DNA of 64,000 nucleotides, taken from assembly GCF_000269985.1 (NCBI RefSeq), contig NC_016109.1, positions 7,901,001-7,965,000 of the forward strand, read 5' to 3'. Position 1 is the stretch's first letter. The number at the start of each line of letters is the position of its first letter. The position numbers were made by a program, and so were the translations under genes. Below, piece after piece: positions 25,625 to 34,041 of the stretch. Below the pieces are notes generated by a model that saw only the letters and a program-made list of their open reading frames with translations, was not told the DNA's origin and did no database searches. Source of the DNA: Kitasatospora setae KM-6054. GTDB taxonomy: Bacteria > Actinomycetota > Actinomycetes > Streptomycetales > Streptomycetaceae.

Positions 25625-25717
25625 TCAGCCGAGCGGACAGGCCGGACAGAGCGCGGTGCTCACGCGCAGCAGGTCGACCGGCCGGTCGAGGTACACCTCG
25701 CGCTCCAAGGCCCGCAC
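25625..25717 (-). CDS. Cys-containing leader peptide (30 aa) of the monooxygenase operon
   Basis: GTG at 25717 with GGGAGG 8 bases upstream starts a 30-codon frame beginning VRALEREVYLDRPVDLLRVS and ending TALCPACPLG. Almost the same peptide is encoded on the other strand ahead of the divergent operon. It matches the style of streptomycete putative leader peptides found before sulfur-assimilation genes, with cysteines near the C-terminus. Two Cys codons (both TGT) near the end could make ribosomes pause when Cys-tRNA is scarce and so control expression of the downstream flavin monooxygenases; that mechanism is inference. Confidence 0.75.
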   Translation of the reverse strand: MRALEREVYLDRPVDLLRVSTALCPACPLG

Positions 25718-25809
25718 CGCCGCCACCTCCCGTCCGCGTCCCGCGTCCTGCGGCACCGCCCGATGCCGCCGTCCTCGCACCGTAACCCCGTGACCCGGCC
25801 CGGCACAAC

Positions 25810-25823
25810 GCTGTTCATACAGC
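25810..25823. promoter_or_regulatory. Palindrome GCTGTTCATACAGC between divergent leaders
   Basis: Five-base arms GCTGT and ACAGC around TCAT, in the divergent promoter region about 90 bases before the minus-strand leader and 38 bases before the plus-strand -35 box. A plausible repressor or activator site for both operons; the regulator is unknown. Confidence 0.4.
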
Positions 25824-25860
25824 GGTAACGAACCACCGATCCGGGCCCGGCGGACGGTCG

Positions 25861-25890
25861 TTGACATCCCGTCGGGCCCCGGCCTAGCTT
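25861..25890 (+). promoter_or_regulatory. Vegetative-type promoter of the plus-strand operon
   Basis: TTGACA at 25861-25866, an 18-base spacer, and TAGCTT at 25885-25890. It lies 60 bases before the GTG of the plus-strand leader peptide. Confidence 0.65.
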
Positions 25891-25950
25891 GGCCGCGACG
25901 GAGGCGGGACGGCCACCGGGGACGAACGGGACGCGAGGAGGGAGGGGACG

Positions 25951-26034
25951 GTGCGGGCACTCGAACGCGAGGTGTACCTCGACCGGCCCGTCGACCTGCT
26001 GCGCGTCAACAGCGCGCTCTGTCCGGCCGGTTGA
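25951..26034 (+). CDS. Cys-containing leader peptide (27 aa), divergent copy
   Basis: GTG at 25951 preceded by GAGGAGGGAGG. It encodes 27 residues starting VRALEREVYLDRPVDLLRVN and ending SALCPAG, differing from the minus-strand leader mainly at the C-terminus (one Cys rather than two). It lies 51 bases before the acetyltransferase ATG. Same inferred role: Cys-responsive translational attenuation of the operon. Confidence 0.75.
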   Translation: MRALEREVYLDRPVDLLRVNSALCPAG

Positions 26035-26085
26035 AGCAGTACGCCGCACGCCGCACGTCCGCCCCGCACCAGGAGCCGTAGCACC

Positions 26086-26955
26086 ATGACCCCGCGCACC
26101 ACCCTGCCCGCCGCCGCCGTTGCCGACGCGACCGCGACCGCCGACGCGACCGACCTCACCGCCGACCTCACCGCCGCCGAGGCGCTGGCCCGGCTGCTCA
26201 CCCCCGAGGCCGTCGCGCTGCTCGACAACCCGATCTGGGCGGCCCTCACCGGCCCGCACGCCCACCTCGCCGAGCGGCTCGGCGACGCCGCCCGCTACCC
26301 CGTCGACGTCTCGCCGTTCACCGCGCTCGCCGACCCCGCCGACCCGCAGGGCTGGCGCGACCTCGCCGCGCTGGCCGGTCCGCCCGGCACCGCCCTGCCC
26401 GTCACCGCCACCGCGCCCGACGACTGGGAGGTGGTCGAGGCCGGCCAGGGCGTGCAGCTGATCGCCACCGCGCTGCGCACCGAGCCCGCGCCCGAGGCCG
26501 TCCTGCTCGGCCTCGCGGACGTCCCCGAGATGCTCGACCTGGTCGCCCGCACCAAGCCCGGCCCGTTCCTGCCCCGCACCGTCCTGCTCGGCCGCTACCT
26601 CGGCCTGCGCGAGGAGGGCCGGCTGATCGCGATGGCCGGCGAGCGGATGCGGCTGCCCGGCTGGACCGAGATCAGCGCCGTCTGCACCGACCCCGACCAC
26701 CGCGGCCGCGGCCTCGCCACCCGCCTGGTGCGGGCCGTCGCGCACGGCATCGAGCAGCGCGGCGACCGCCCGTTCCTGCACGCCGCCGCGTCCAACACCA
26801 AGGCGATCGCGCTGTACGAGTCGCTGGGCTTCACGCTGCGCCGGCGCACCGAGTTCACGGTGGTCCGCACCCCGGTCACCGTCGCGGACGGCGGCGCGGA
26901 CGACGTCGCGAACGGCGGGGCGAACGGCGGCGCGGACGGCGGGGCCCGGCCGTGA
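26086..26955 (+). CDS. GNAT-family N-acetyltransferase
   Basis: 289-residue acetyl-CoA-dependent acyltransferase of unknown substrate. The GNAT fold is in the C-terminal half: YLGLREEGRLIAMAGERMRL, the acetyl-CoA loop ISAVCTDPDHRGRGLATRLV (about residues 195-214) and HAAASNTKAIALYESLGFTL. The N-terminal half (LTPEAVALLDNPIWAALTG) is typical of FR47-like proteins. The last 25 residues are a Gly/Ala/Asn repeat. It is co-transcribed with the next monooxygenase (GTGA overlap) and sits behind a Cys leader peptide, so it may modify an amine- or sulfur-containing metabolite. Confidence 0.88.
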   Translation: MTPRTTLPAAAVADATATADATDLTADLTAAEALARLLTPEAVALLDNPIWAALTGPHAHLAERLGDAARYPVDVSPFTALADPADPQGWRDLAALAGPPGTALPVTATAPDDWEVVEAGQGVQLIATALRTEPAPEAVLLGLADVPEMLDLVARTKPGPFLPRTVLLGRYLGLREEGRLIAMAGERMRLPGWTEISAVCTDPDHRGRGLATRLVRAVAHGIEQRGDRPFLHAAASNTKAIALYESLGFTLRRRTEFTVVRTPVTVADGGADDVANGGANGGADGGARP

Positions 26956-28055
26956 CCGGGCGGCAGGACCGGCCGCCCGTCGCGTTCCACTGGTTCCTGC
27001 CGACCGGCGGTGACGCCCGCGACCTGGGCGGCGCCGCCCACGGCACCGGCATCGGCGGGGCGAACGGCGGAGCCGCCGCCGGGCGGCCCGCCACCCTCGG
27101 CTACCTCACCCAACTCGCGCAGGCCGCAGATCAGTTGGGCTACGAGGCGGTGCTCACCCCGACCGGCGCGCACTGCGAGGACGCCTGGATCACCACCGCC
27201 GCGCTGATCGCCGCCACCCGCCGGCTCAAGTTCCTGGTCGCCTTCCGCCCCGGCCTGATCGAACCCGCGCTGGCCGCACAGACCGCCGCCACCTTCCAGC
27301 GCCTCTCCGAGGGGCGGCTGCTGCTCAACGTGGTGGCCGGCGGCAGCGACGCCGAACAGCGCGGCTACGGCGACCGGCTCGGCCACGACGAACGCTACGC
27401 CCGGGCCGCCGAGTTCCTGGACGTGGTCCGCACCGCCTGGCGCGGCACCCCGTACGACCACGCGGGCCCGCACTACCGGATCGACGGCGGCGAACTGCGC
27501 CAGCCGCCCGACCCGGTACCCCGGGTCTACTTCGGCGGCTCCTCCGACCCCGCGCTCGACGTCGCCGCCCGGCACGCCGACACCTACCTGACCTGGGGCG
27601 AACCCGTCGAGCAGGTCGCCGAGAAGATCGGCCGGGTGCGCGAACTCGCCGCCGCGCAGGGCCGCGCGCCGCGCTTCGGCCTGCGGGTGCACGTGCTCAG
27701 CCGGGCCACCGCCGCCCGCGCCCGGCAGGACGCCGAAGCGCTGATCGCCGACCTCGACGACGCCGCGGTCACCGCCGGCCAGCAGCGCCTGCGCGCCCTG
27801 GAGTCGGTCGGTCAGCGCCGGATGCTCGACCTGCACGGCGGCCGCCGCGACCGGCTCTGGGTCGCCCCCAACCTGTGGGCGGGCATCGGCCTGGTCCGCG
27901 GCGGCGCGGGCACCGCCCTGGTCGGCAGTCACCGCGAGGTCGCCGACCGCCTTGCCGAGTACCGGGACGCCGGCGTCGACGAGTTCGTCCTCTCCGGCTA
28001 CCCCCACCTGGAGGAGGCCTACACCTTCGCCGAGCACGTCCGCCCCCTGCTCTGA
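26952..28055 (+). CDS. SsuD-like flavin-dependent alkanesulfonate monooxygenase family
   Basis: 367-residue luciferase-fold enzyme, reduced-FMN dependent. Signatures of the SsuD group are visible: FHWFLPTGGD near the N-terminus, LAQAADQLGYEAVLTPTGAH, FLVAFRPGLIEPALAAQTAA, LSEGRLLLNVVAGGSDAEQR, and VYFGGSSDPALDVAARHADT. SsuD releases sulfite from alkanesulfonates under sulfur starvation. The start is the GTG at 26952 overlapping the previous stop. An Ala/Gly insertion (about residues 30-45) is unusual. No ssuABC transporter or ssuE reductase is in the window, so the substrate is inferred only from family and leader peptide. Confidence 0.87.
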   Translation: MTGRQDRPPVAFHWFLPTGGDARDLGGAAHGTGIGGANGGAAAGRPATLGYLTQLAQAADQLGYEAVLTPTGAHCEDAWITTAALIAATRRLKFLVAFRPGLIEPALAAQTAATFQRLSEGRLLLNVVAGGSDAEQRGYGDRLGHDERYARAAEFLDVVRTAWRGTPYDHAGPHYRIDGGELRQPPDPVPRVYFGGSSDPALDVAARHADTYLTWGEPVEQVAEKIGRVRELAAAQGRAPRFGLRVHVLSRATAARARQDAEALIADLDDAAVTAGQQRLRALESVGQRRMLDLHGGRRDRLWVAPNLWAGIGLVRGGAGTALVGSHREVADRLAEYRDAGVDEFVLSGYPHLEEAYTFAEHVRPLL

Positions 28056-28066
28056 ACGGCCCGAGC

Positions 28067-28100
28067 GGGCCGAACGTCCCCCGCCCGGGACGTTCGGCCC
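28067..28100 (+). terminator. Perfect 14-bp hairpin after the SsuD-like gene
   Basis: Arms 28067-28080 and 28087-28100 with a 6-base loop, 11 bases after the stop codon. Confidence 0.85.
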
Positions 28101-28420
28101 CTGCCGCCCGACCCACCGCCCCGCCTACGGTGGAGCCTCACCCGCAGGACGGGCCGGCGGGCCGTGACACCCGCCGGCCCACCGAGCGCACCGGCCACCC
28201 GGAAGTGGAGTGCGGAACTTCTGTGCGCGAAAGGTGAGTTCACGGAGGGCCGGGGGTGTCGGTCCGCCGGTGGGAGCGGGCGGAGTAGTCCGGGCGCTCG
28301 CCCTGCTGGTGTCAATCTCCTTGTGTAACTTCCAGGTTGAGCGTTGACACGGTCGCGGCGGCGCGGACACCATGGACGCCGCCCACCGCCTGCCCGAGCC
28401 CTTCCGAGCCGATCGTGATG
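28101..28420. other. Intergenic region upstream of the cellulase
   Basis: No gene seen. It holds a TTGACA hexamer at 28344-28349 without a convincing -10, and an inverted pair GTGTCAA (28309-28315) and TTGACAC (28344-28350), 28 bases apart, that may be part of the promoter region. Confidence 0.4.
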
Positions 28421-28434
28421 TGGGAGCGCTCCCA
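28421..28434. promoter_or_regulatory. CebR-type operator TGGGAGCGCTCCCA
   Basis: Perfect 14-bp palindrome identical to the consensus bound by CebR, the LacI-family repressor of cellulose and cello-oligosaccharide genes in Streptomyces. It lies 75 bases before the ATG of a GH9 cellulase, so repression relieved by cellobiose or cellotriose is the expected control. Confidence 0.9.
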
Positions 28435-28509
28435 TCGCGTTCGGGCAGGTCACGGGCGGTCCGGTCGGCTTCCCCCACCCCGACGCCGTCCCGGAAGGAC
28501 GCCACCGCC

Positions 28510-31032
28510 ATGCCGCACGCAGCCGCACCCCCACCCGGACCGTCCCGCCCCGAACGCCCGCGCCGCCGCACCGCCGCCCCGGCCCGTCCGGTCGGCGGCA
28601 CCCGCCGGGCCGTCCTGGGCCTGCTCGCGGCCGGGGTGCTCGCCGCCGCCGCGCTGCTGCCGCTGCACGCCGGGACGGCCGCCGCGGCCGCCGCGGTCGA
28701 GCCGGCCGAGCCGGCCGCCGTCGCGCCCGCGTTCGACTACGGTGAGGCGTTGCAGAAGTCGCTGCTGTTCTACGAGGCCCAGCAGTCCGGCAAGCTGCCC
28801 GCGACCAACCGGGTCAGCTGGCGCGGCGACTCCGCGCTGGACGACGGCAAGGACGTCGGGCTCGACCTGACCGGCGGCTGGTACGACGCCGGGGACCACG
28901 TCAAGTTCGGCCTGCCGATGGCTGCTTCGACCACCATGCTGGCCTGGGGCGGCATCGCCGAGAAGCAGGCGTACACCGCCTCCGGCCAACTGCCCTACCT
29001 GAAGAACAACCTGCGCTTCGTCGACGACTACCTGATCAAGGCGCACCCGGCCCCGAACGTGCTCTACGGCCAGGTCGGCAGCGGCTCGGCCGACCACGCC
29101 TGGTGGGGCCCGGCCGAGGTGCTGCCGATGGCCCGGCCCGCGTACAGGATCGACGCCTCCTGCCCGGGCTCGGACCTGGCGGGGGAGACGGCGGCCGCGC
29201 TCGCCTCCTCGTCGATGGTGTTCGCCGACAGCGACCCGGCGTACGCGGCGACCCTGCTCACCCACGCCAAGCAGCTGTACTCCTTCGCCGACACCTACCG
29301 GGGCAAGTACAGCGACTGCATCAAGGACGCCCAGGGCTACTACAACTCCTGGAGCGGCTACAACGACGAGCTGGTCTGGGGCGCGATCTGGCTCTACCGG
29401 GCCACCGGTGACAGCGCCTACCTGGCGAAGGCGGAGAGCTACTACGCCAACCTGTCGACCGAACCGCAGTCCACGACGAAGTCGTACAAGTGGACGATCG
29501 CCTGGGACGACAAGTCCTACGGCGCCTACGTGCTGCTGGCCCAGCTCACCGGCAAGCAGCAGTACGTCGACGACGCCAACCGCTGGCTCGACTGGTGGAC
29601 CGTCGGCGTCAACGGCAGCCAGGTCAGGTACTCCCCGGGCGGCGAGGCCGTGCTCGACTCCTGGGGGTCGCTGCGCTACGCCGCCAACACCTCCTTCGTG
29701 GCGCTGGTCTACTCCGACACGCTGGCCGGCGACCCCGTCCGCAAGGCCCGCTACCACGACTTCGCGGTCCGCCAGATCGGCTACGCGCTCGGCGACAACC
29801 CGCGCAAGTCCAGCTACCTGATCGGGTTCGGCGCCAACTCCCCGAAGAACCCGCACCACCGCACCGCCCACGGCTCCTGGACCGACCAGCTCACCAACCC
29901 CGTCGACAGCCGGCACACCCTGATCGGCGCCCTGGTCGGCGGCCCCAGCTCGGCCGACGACGCCTACACCGACGACCGCTCCAACTACGTCAACAACGAG
30001 GTCGCCACCGACTACAACGCCGCCTTCACCGGCGCGCTCGCCCGCCTCTACGGCGAGTACGGCGGCAGCCCGCTCGCCGCCTTCCCGCCCCGGGAGACCC
30101 CCGACGGCCCGGAGATGTCCGTCCAAGCCTCGGTGAACGCCGCCGGCACCAACTTCACCGAGATCAAGGCGTACCTGATCGACAAGTCGGCCTGGCCGGC
30201 CCGCCCGCTCAAGAACGCCGCGCTGCGCTACTACTTCACCCTGGAACCCGGCGTCAGCCCGAGCCAGATCACCCTCACCACCAACTACAACCAGTGCGGC
30301 GCGGTCAGCGGACCCACGCTCTACGCCGGCTCCACCTACTACGTCACGGTCGACTGCTCGAACACCGTGATCGCCCCGGCCGGACAGTCCGCCTACCGCA
30401 AGGAGGTGCAGTTCCGGATCGCCTCGGCAGGGGCCTGGGACCCCACCAACGACTGGTCCTACCAAGGCATCTCGCTGGTCCCGGGCTCGACCCCGGTGGA
30501 CGCGGCGAACATCCGGCTGCTGGACGGGGGAGTGCCGCAGTGGGGCGCCGAACCGGGCGGGAGCCCGTCCTCCTCCCCGTCCCCTTCCGCGTCCGCGTCC
30601 GCTTCGCCTTCGCAGTCTCCCTCGCCGTCGCCCTCGCCCTCCGTTTCGCCGTCCCCGTCCCCGTCCCCTTCCCCGTCCTCGTCCTCGTCGGGCAGCGGCA
30701 GTCCGAGCCAGCCGGTCGCGGGCTGCACGGTGGCCTACGTGGTGGGCAGCAACTGGGGCACCGGGTTCACGGCCGACGTGACCGTGCGCAACACCGGCGG
30801 GACGACGGTCTCCGGATGGACGCTGGCATGGACGTACCGGGGCGGTGAGGCGGTCACCAACGCGTGGAACGCCAAGGTGGTCCAGAGCGGCGCGGCCGTC
30901 ACCGCCGCCGACGCGGGCTGGAACGGGACGCTGGCCCCGGGCGGTACGGCCTCCTTCGGCTTCCAGGCGAGCGGCAGTCCCGCCGCGCTGCCCGCCTTCA
31001 CGCTGAACGGCCGGGCCTGCGCCGCCGCCTGA
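28510..31032 (+). CDS. GH9 cellulase with CBM3 and CBM2 (secreted)
   Basis: 840-residue extracellular endoglucanase, probably processive on cellulose. GGAAGGA lies just before the ATG at 28510. A long signal peptide (Arg-rich start, hydrophobic core near residues 33-60) is followed by the GH9 catalytic domain (about 75-530) with the catalytic base region GGWYDAGDHVKFG (D126 and D129) and proton-donor Glu497 in NNEVATDYNAAF; HHRTAHGSW is also conserved. A CBM3c-type module follows (about 540-675), then a Ser/Pro linker of about 50 residues and a CBM2 cellulose-binding module at the C-terminus closed by two Cys. The GH9-CBM3 pairing is the classic architecture of processive GH9 enzymes. Controlled by the CebR box upstream. 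Confidence 0.95.
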   Translation: MPHAAAPPPGPSRPERPRRRTAAPARPVGGTRRAVLGLLAAGVLAAAALLPLHAGTAAAAAAVEPAEPAAVAPAFDYGEALQKSLLFYEAQQSGKLPATNRVSWRGDSALDDGKDVGLDLTGGWYDAGDHVKFGLPMAASTTMLAWGGIAEKQAYTASGQLPYLKNNLRFVDDYLIKAHPAPNVLYGQVGSGSADHAWWGPAEVLPMARPAYRIDASCPGSDLAGETAAALASSSMVFADSDPAYAATLLTHAKQLYSFADTYRGKYSDCIKDAQGYYNSWSGYNDELVWGAIWLYRATGDSAYLAKAESYYANLSTEPQSTTKSYKWTIAWDDKSYGAYVLLAQLTGKQQYVDDANRWLDWWTVGVNGSQVRYSPGGEAVLDSWGSLRYAANTSFVALVYSDTLAGDPVRKARYHDFAVRQIGYALGDNPRKSSYLIGFGANSPKNPHHRTAHGSWTDQLTNPVDSRHTLIGALVGGPSSADDAYTDDRSNYVNNEVATDYNAAFTGALARLYGEYGGSPLAAFPPRETPDGPEMSVQASVNAAGTNFTEIKAYLIDKSAWPARPLKNAALRYYFTLEPGVSPSQITLTTNYNQCGAVSGPTLYAGSTYYVTVDCSNTVIAPAGQSAYRKEVQFRIASAGAWDPTNDWSYQGISLVPGSTPVDAANIRLLDGGVPQWGAEPGGSPSSSPSPSASASASPSQSPSPSPSPSVSPSPSPSPSPSSSSSGSGSPSQPVAGCTVAYVVGSNWGTGFTADVTVRNTGGTTVSGWTLAWTYRGGEAVTNAWNAKVVQSGAAVTAADAGWNGTLAPGGTASFGFQASGSPAALPAFTLNGRACAAA

Positions 31033-31080
31033 CCCCCTGCCTGACCCGCCGCCCGCTTTCCTGTCTCCTCCTCGAACGGA

Positions 31081-31121
31081 ACGCCCCCGTCCCCCCGCCT
31101 GCGCGCGCGGGGCGGGGGCGT
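31081..31121 (+). terminator. GC hairpin after the cellulase
   Basis: ACGCCCCCG-CCCC pairs with GGGGCGGGGGCGT across a GC-rich loop, about 50 bases after the stop; one base bulges in the left arm. Confidence 0.6.
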
Positions 31122-31352
31122 TCGCGCGCGGCGGCGGTGGCCGGAAACGGTCGGTGGGTGGTGCGGGGACTTCGGTGGGCGGGTGGTTCGGGGACGGTGC
31201 GGCCGGGGTGGCTGAAATGCTGCGAATCGGGCCGGTAAACATCGGGCTCGGCAAGATCACCGTATCGAAGTAAATACCCCCCGCCTCCCGGGCGAAGGCC
31301 GTCGACTGAGCACTAGCGTTCCTCAAGATCCGACCGAGTCGTCCGCAAGTTC
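31122..31352. other. Intergenic region upstream of the 2-MIB locus
   Basis: No gene recognised. The stretch 31205-31290 is noticeably less GC-rich than the surroundings (for example CCGTATCGAAGTAAATACCC), as expected for a promoter region. Confidence 0.4.
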
Positions 31353-31365
31353 TGACGATTCGTCA
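31353..31365. promoter_or_regulatory. Palindrome TGACGATTCGTCA upstream of the 2-MIB locus
   Basis: Six-base arms TGACGA and TCGTCA around one base, 30 bases before the ATG at 31396. Likely operator or overlapping promoter element; the binding protein is unknown. Confidence 0.45.
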
Positions 31366-31395
31366 TCTTTTCGGCTTGTGAGGAGCGTTCGTCCC

Positions 31396-31494
31396 ATGAC
31401 CGTTGAGACCGGCCCGGTCGCGAAGCAGGTGCCGCCGCGGACGCGGGCGAACCCGCCGGTCGCGTCCTCCCCGGACGCCCCGCGGGCGGGCTGA
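31396..31494 (+). pseudogene. Short remnant, probably the start of a family 2 encapsulin shell gene
   Basis: ATG with GAGGAG upstream opens a 32-codon frame beginning MTVETGPVAKQVPPRTRANP and ending in TGA at 31494. In most streptomycetes the gene at this position, directly before 2-methylisoborneol synthase, encodes the cyclic-nucleotide-binding-domain encapsulin shell protein (EshA/EshB type), whose N-terminus begins in a very similar manner (MTVETG...). The rest of that protein is absent: only about 230 bases separate this stop from the synthase. A CCACGAG/CTCGTGG hairpin (31494-31514) follows. It might instead be translated as a small leader peptide. The assignment rests on locus position and the first residues only. 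Confidence 0.5.
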
Positions 31495-31724
31495 CCACGA
31501 GATCCCCCCTCGTGGCGGACGGCCGCGGGCCGCTCGCCGCCGTCCGCACGCCTGCACGACACTCCGGACGGCCCGGCGACGGCCGCGCACCGACCGTCGA
31601 ACACCCCCCCGCGTCCGGCGCGCCGCGAAACCGCGCACCGCGCCGACGCACCCCCAAGCAGTGGCGAGATCTCGCCACCGGTTCCGATCAGACCGCCCCT
31701 CACCTCCCAGTAAAGGAGTCACGG

Positions 31725-33107
31725 ATGCCCGACCCAGGGCTTTCCTCGCCGCTCCCCGCCTTGCCGTCCGACCCGTCCGACCCGCCGTTCCTGGTCGCGG
31801 CCGCAGCGGCGGTCGCCGAGGCGGTGGCGGCGACGGCCGCTGCCGCCGCCGCAGCCCCGGCCACAGCCACAGCCACAGCCACGACCCCGGCCACCGTCGA
31901 GACCGTCCCCGCGCCGTCCGTGTCCGGGGCGTCTGTGCCCGCGCCGTCCGTCCCCGAGCCGGTCGCCGTGCCGGAGGCGGACGGGTTGCAGCGGATCCTG
32001 CGCGGTCCCAGCGGGCTCGGGACGGGGGGCCTGTTCCGGGTCTCCCCGCTGCCCGAGCGGCTGCCCGAGCCCGGGGCTGAGGTGCCGGGTGCGCCGGAGG
32101 CGTCGGCGTCGCTGCCGGAGCCGGTCGAGGGGGTGCCGGTGCCGGGCCTGTACTTCCACCCGGTGGCGGAGCCCGATCCGGTCCGGGTGGCGGAGGTCAG
32201 CCGCCGGATCAAGGACTGGGCGGTCGACGAGGTCGACCTGTTCCCGGACGAGTGGGAGGGCCAGTTCGACGGCTTCTCGGTCGGCCGCTACATGGTGGTC
32301 TGCCACCCGGACGCCCCGACGGTCGAGCACGTGATGGTCGCGACCCGGCTGATGGTCGCGGAGAACGCGGTCGACGACTGCTACTGCGAGGACCACGGCG
32401 GTTCCCCGGTCGGCCTCGGCAGCCGGCTGCTGCTCGCGCACACCGCGCTGGACCCGGTGCACACCACCGCCGAGTACGCGCCGGACTGGGCGGAGTCGCT
32501 CGGCTCGGACGCGCCGCGCCGCGCCTACCGCTCCGCGATGCGGTACTTCACCGAGCTGGCCAGCCCGTCGCAGGCCGACCGGTTCCGGCACGACATGGCG
32601 CGGCTGCACCTGGGCTACCTGGCCGAGGCGTCCTGGTCGCAGGACGACCACGTGCCCGAGGTGTGGGAGTACCTGGCGATGCGCCAGTTCAACAACTTCC
32701 GCCCGTGCCCGACGATCACCGACACCGTCGGCGGCTACGAGCTGCCCGCCGACCTGCAGGCGATGCCGCAGACCCAGCGGGTCATCGCGCTGGCCGGCAA
32801 CGCCACCACGATCGTCAACGACCTGTACTCGTACACCAAGGAGCTGGCCGCCCCCGGCCGGCACCTGAACCTCCCGGTGGTGATCTCCGAGCGCGAGGGC
32901 CTGTCCGACAAGGACGGCTACCTCAAGGCGGTCGAGGTGCACAACGAGCTGATGCGCGCCTTCGAGGCCGAGTCGGCCGCGCTCGCCGCCGCCTGCCCCG
33001 CCCCGCAGCTGCTGCGCTTCCTGCGCGGGGTGGCCGCCTGGGTCGACGGCAACCACCACTGGCACCAGACCAACACCTACCGCTACAGCCTGCCCGATTT
33101 CTGGTAA
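31725..33107 (+). CDS. 2-methylisoborneol synthase (family 2 encapsulin cargo terpene cyclase)
   Basis: 460-residue class I terpene synthase that cyclises 2-methyl-GPP to the earthy odorant 2-methylisoborneol. AAAGGAG precedes the ATG. The first about 135 residues are disordered Ala/Pro/Thr/Val-rich sequence, the region that targets this enzyme into a family 2 encapsulin. The Mg-binding motifs are exact for this enzyme: DDCYCED at residues 217-223 and NDLYSYTKE beginning at 365. The product end RYSLPDFW is also typical. It is followed 29 bp later by the matching methyltransferase. Expression is usually tied to sporulation. Confidence 0.95.
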   Translation: MPDPGLSSPLPALPSDPSDPPFLVAAAAAVAEAVAATAAAAAAAPATATATATTPATVETVPAPSVSGASVPAPSVPEPVAVPEADGLQRILRGPSGLGTGGLFRVSPLPERLPEPGAEVPGAPEASASLPEPVEGVPVPGLYFHPVAEPDPVRVAEVSRRIKDWAVDEVDLFPDEWEGQFDGFSVGRYMVVCHPDAPTVEHVMVATRLMVAENAVDDCYCEDHGGSPVGLGSRLLLAHTALDPVHTTAEYAPDWAESLGSDAPRRAYRSAMRYFTELASPSQADRFRHDMARLHLGYLAEASWSQDDHVPEVWEYLAMRQFNNFRPCPTITDTVGGYELPADLQAMPQTQRVIALAGNATTIVNDLYSYTKELAAPGRHLNLPVVISEREGLSDKDGYLKAVEVHNELMRAFEAESAALAAACPAPQLLRFLRGVAAWVDGNHHWHQTNTYRYSLPDFW

Positions 33108-33136
33108 GCACCGGCAAGATAAGGACACCTGATCAC

Positions 33137-34012
33137 ATGACCAGCACCGACCTCGGTACCGCCTCCGCCTTCGTCCCGGCGCCCGCGACCGCCTACCAGG
33201 GCGACATCGCGCGCTACTGGAACAACGAGGCCCGTCCGGTCAACCTGCGCCTCGGCGACGTCGACGGCCTGTACCACCACCACTACGGCATCGGCGAGAT
33301 CGACACCGCCTCCCTCGGCACCCCCGAGGACAGCGAGTACGAGAAGAAGCTGATCACCGAGCTGCACCGGCTGGAGTCCGCGCAGGCCGAGGTGCTCCTC
33401 GACCACCTCGGCCCGATCGCGCCCGGCGACACCCTGATGGACGCCGGCTGCGGCCGCGGCGGCTCGATGGTGATGGCCCACCAGCGCTTCGGCGCCAAGG
33501 TCGAGGGCGTCACCCTCTCCAGCACCCAGGCCGAGTTCGGCAACCGCCGCGCCCAGGAGCTCGGCATCGCCGACCACGTCCGCTCCCGGGTCTGCAACAT
33601 GCTCGACACCCCGTTCGAGACCGGCCGGATGTCCGGCTCGTGGAACAACGAGTCCAGCATGTACGTCGACCTGCACGACCTGTTCGCCGAGCACTCCCGG
33701 GTGCTCAAGGTCGGCGGCCGCTACGTCACCATCACCGGCTGCTGGAACCCGCGCTACGGCCAGCCCTCCAAGTGGGTCTCGCAGATCAACGCCCACTTCG
33801 AGTGCAACATCCACTCCCGCCGCGAGTACCTGCGCGCGATGGCCGACAACCGCCTCGTCCCGCAGGCCGTCATCGACCTGACCCCCGACACCCTGCCCTA
33901 CTGGGAGCTGCGCGCCACCTCCTCGCTGGTCACCGGCATCGAGGAAGCCTTCATCGAGTCGTACAAGGACGGGTCCTTCCAGTACGTCCTGATCGCGGCC
34001 GACCGGGTCTGA
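33137..34012 (+). CDS. Geranyl diphosphate 2-C-methyltransferase
   Basis: 291-residue SAM-dependent enzyme that methylates C2 of geranyl diphosphate to give the substrate of the preceding cyclase. AAGGA lies upstream of the ATG. Motif I is LMDAGCGRGGSMVMAHQRFG (about residues 101-120). The N-terminal ATAYQGDIARYWNNEARPVN and the later SWNNESSMYVDL and TGCWNPRYGQPSKW are family-specific. Together with 2-MIB synthase it forms a complete two-enzyme pathway. A strong hairpin terminates the operon. Confidence 0.95.
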   Translation: MTSTDLGTASAFVPAPATAYQGDIARYWNNEARPVNLRLGDVDGLYHHHYGIGEIDTASLGTPEDSEYEKKLITELHRLESAQAEVLLDHLGPIAPGDTLMDAGCGRGGSMVMAHQRFGAKVEGVTLSSTQAEFGNRRAQELGIADHVRSRVCNMLDTPFETGRMSGSWNNESSMYVDLHDLFAEHSRVLKVGGRYVTITGCWNPRYGQPSKWVSQINAHFECNIHSRREYLRAMADNRLVPQAVIDLTPDTLPYWELRATSSLVTGIEEAFIESYKDGSFQYVLIAADRV

Positions 34013-34041
34013 CACCCCGGCAGGCGCGGTACGCCCGACCG

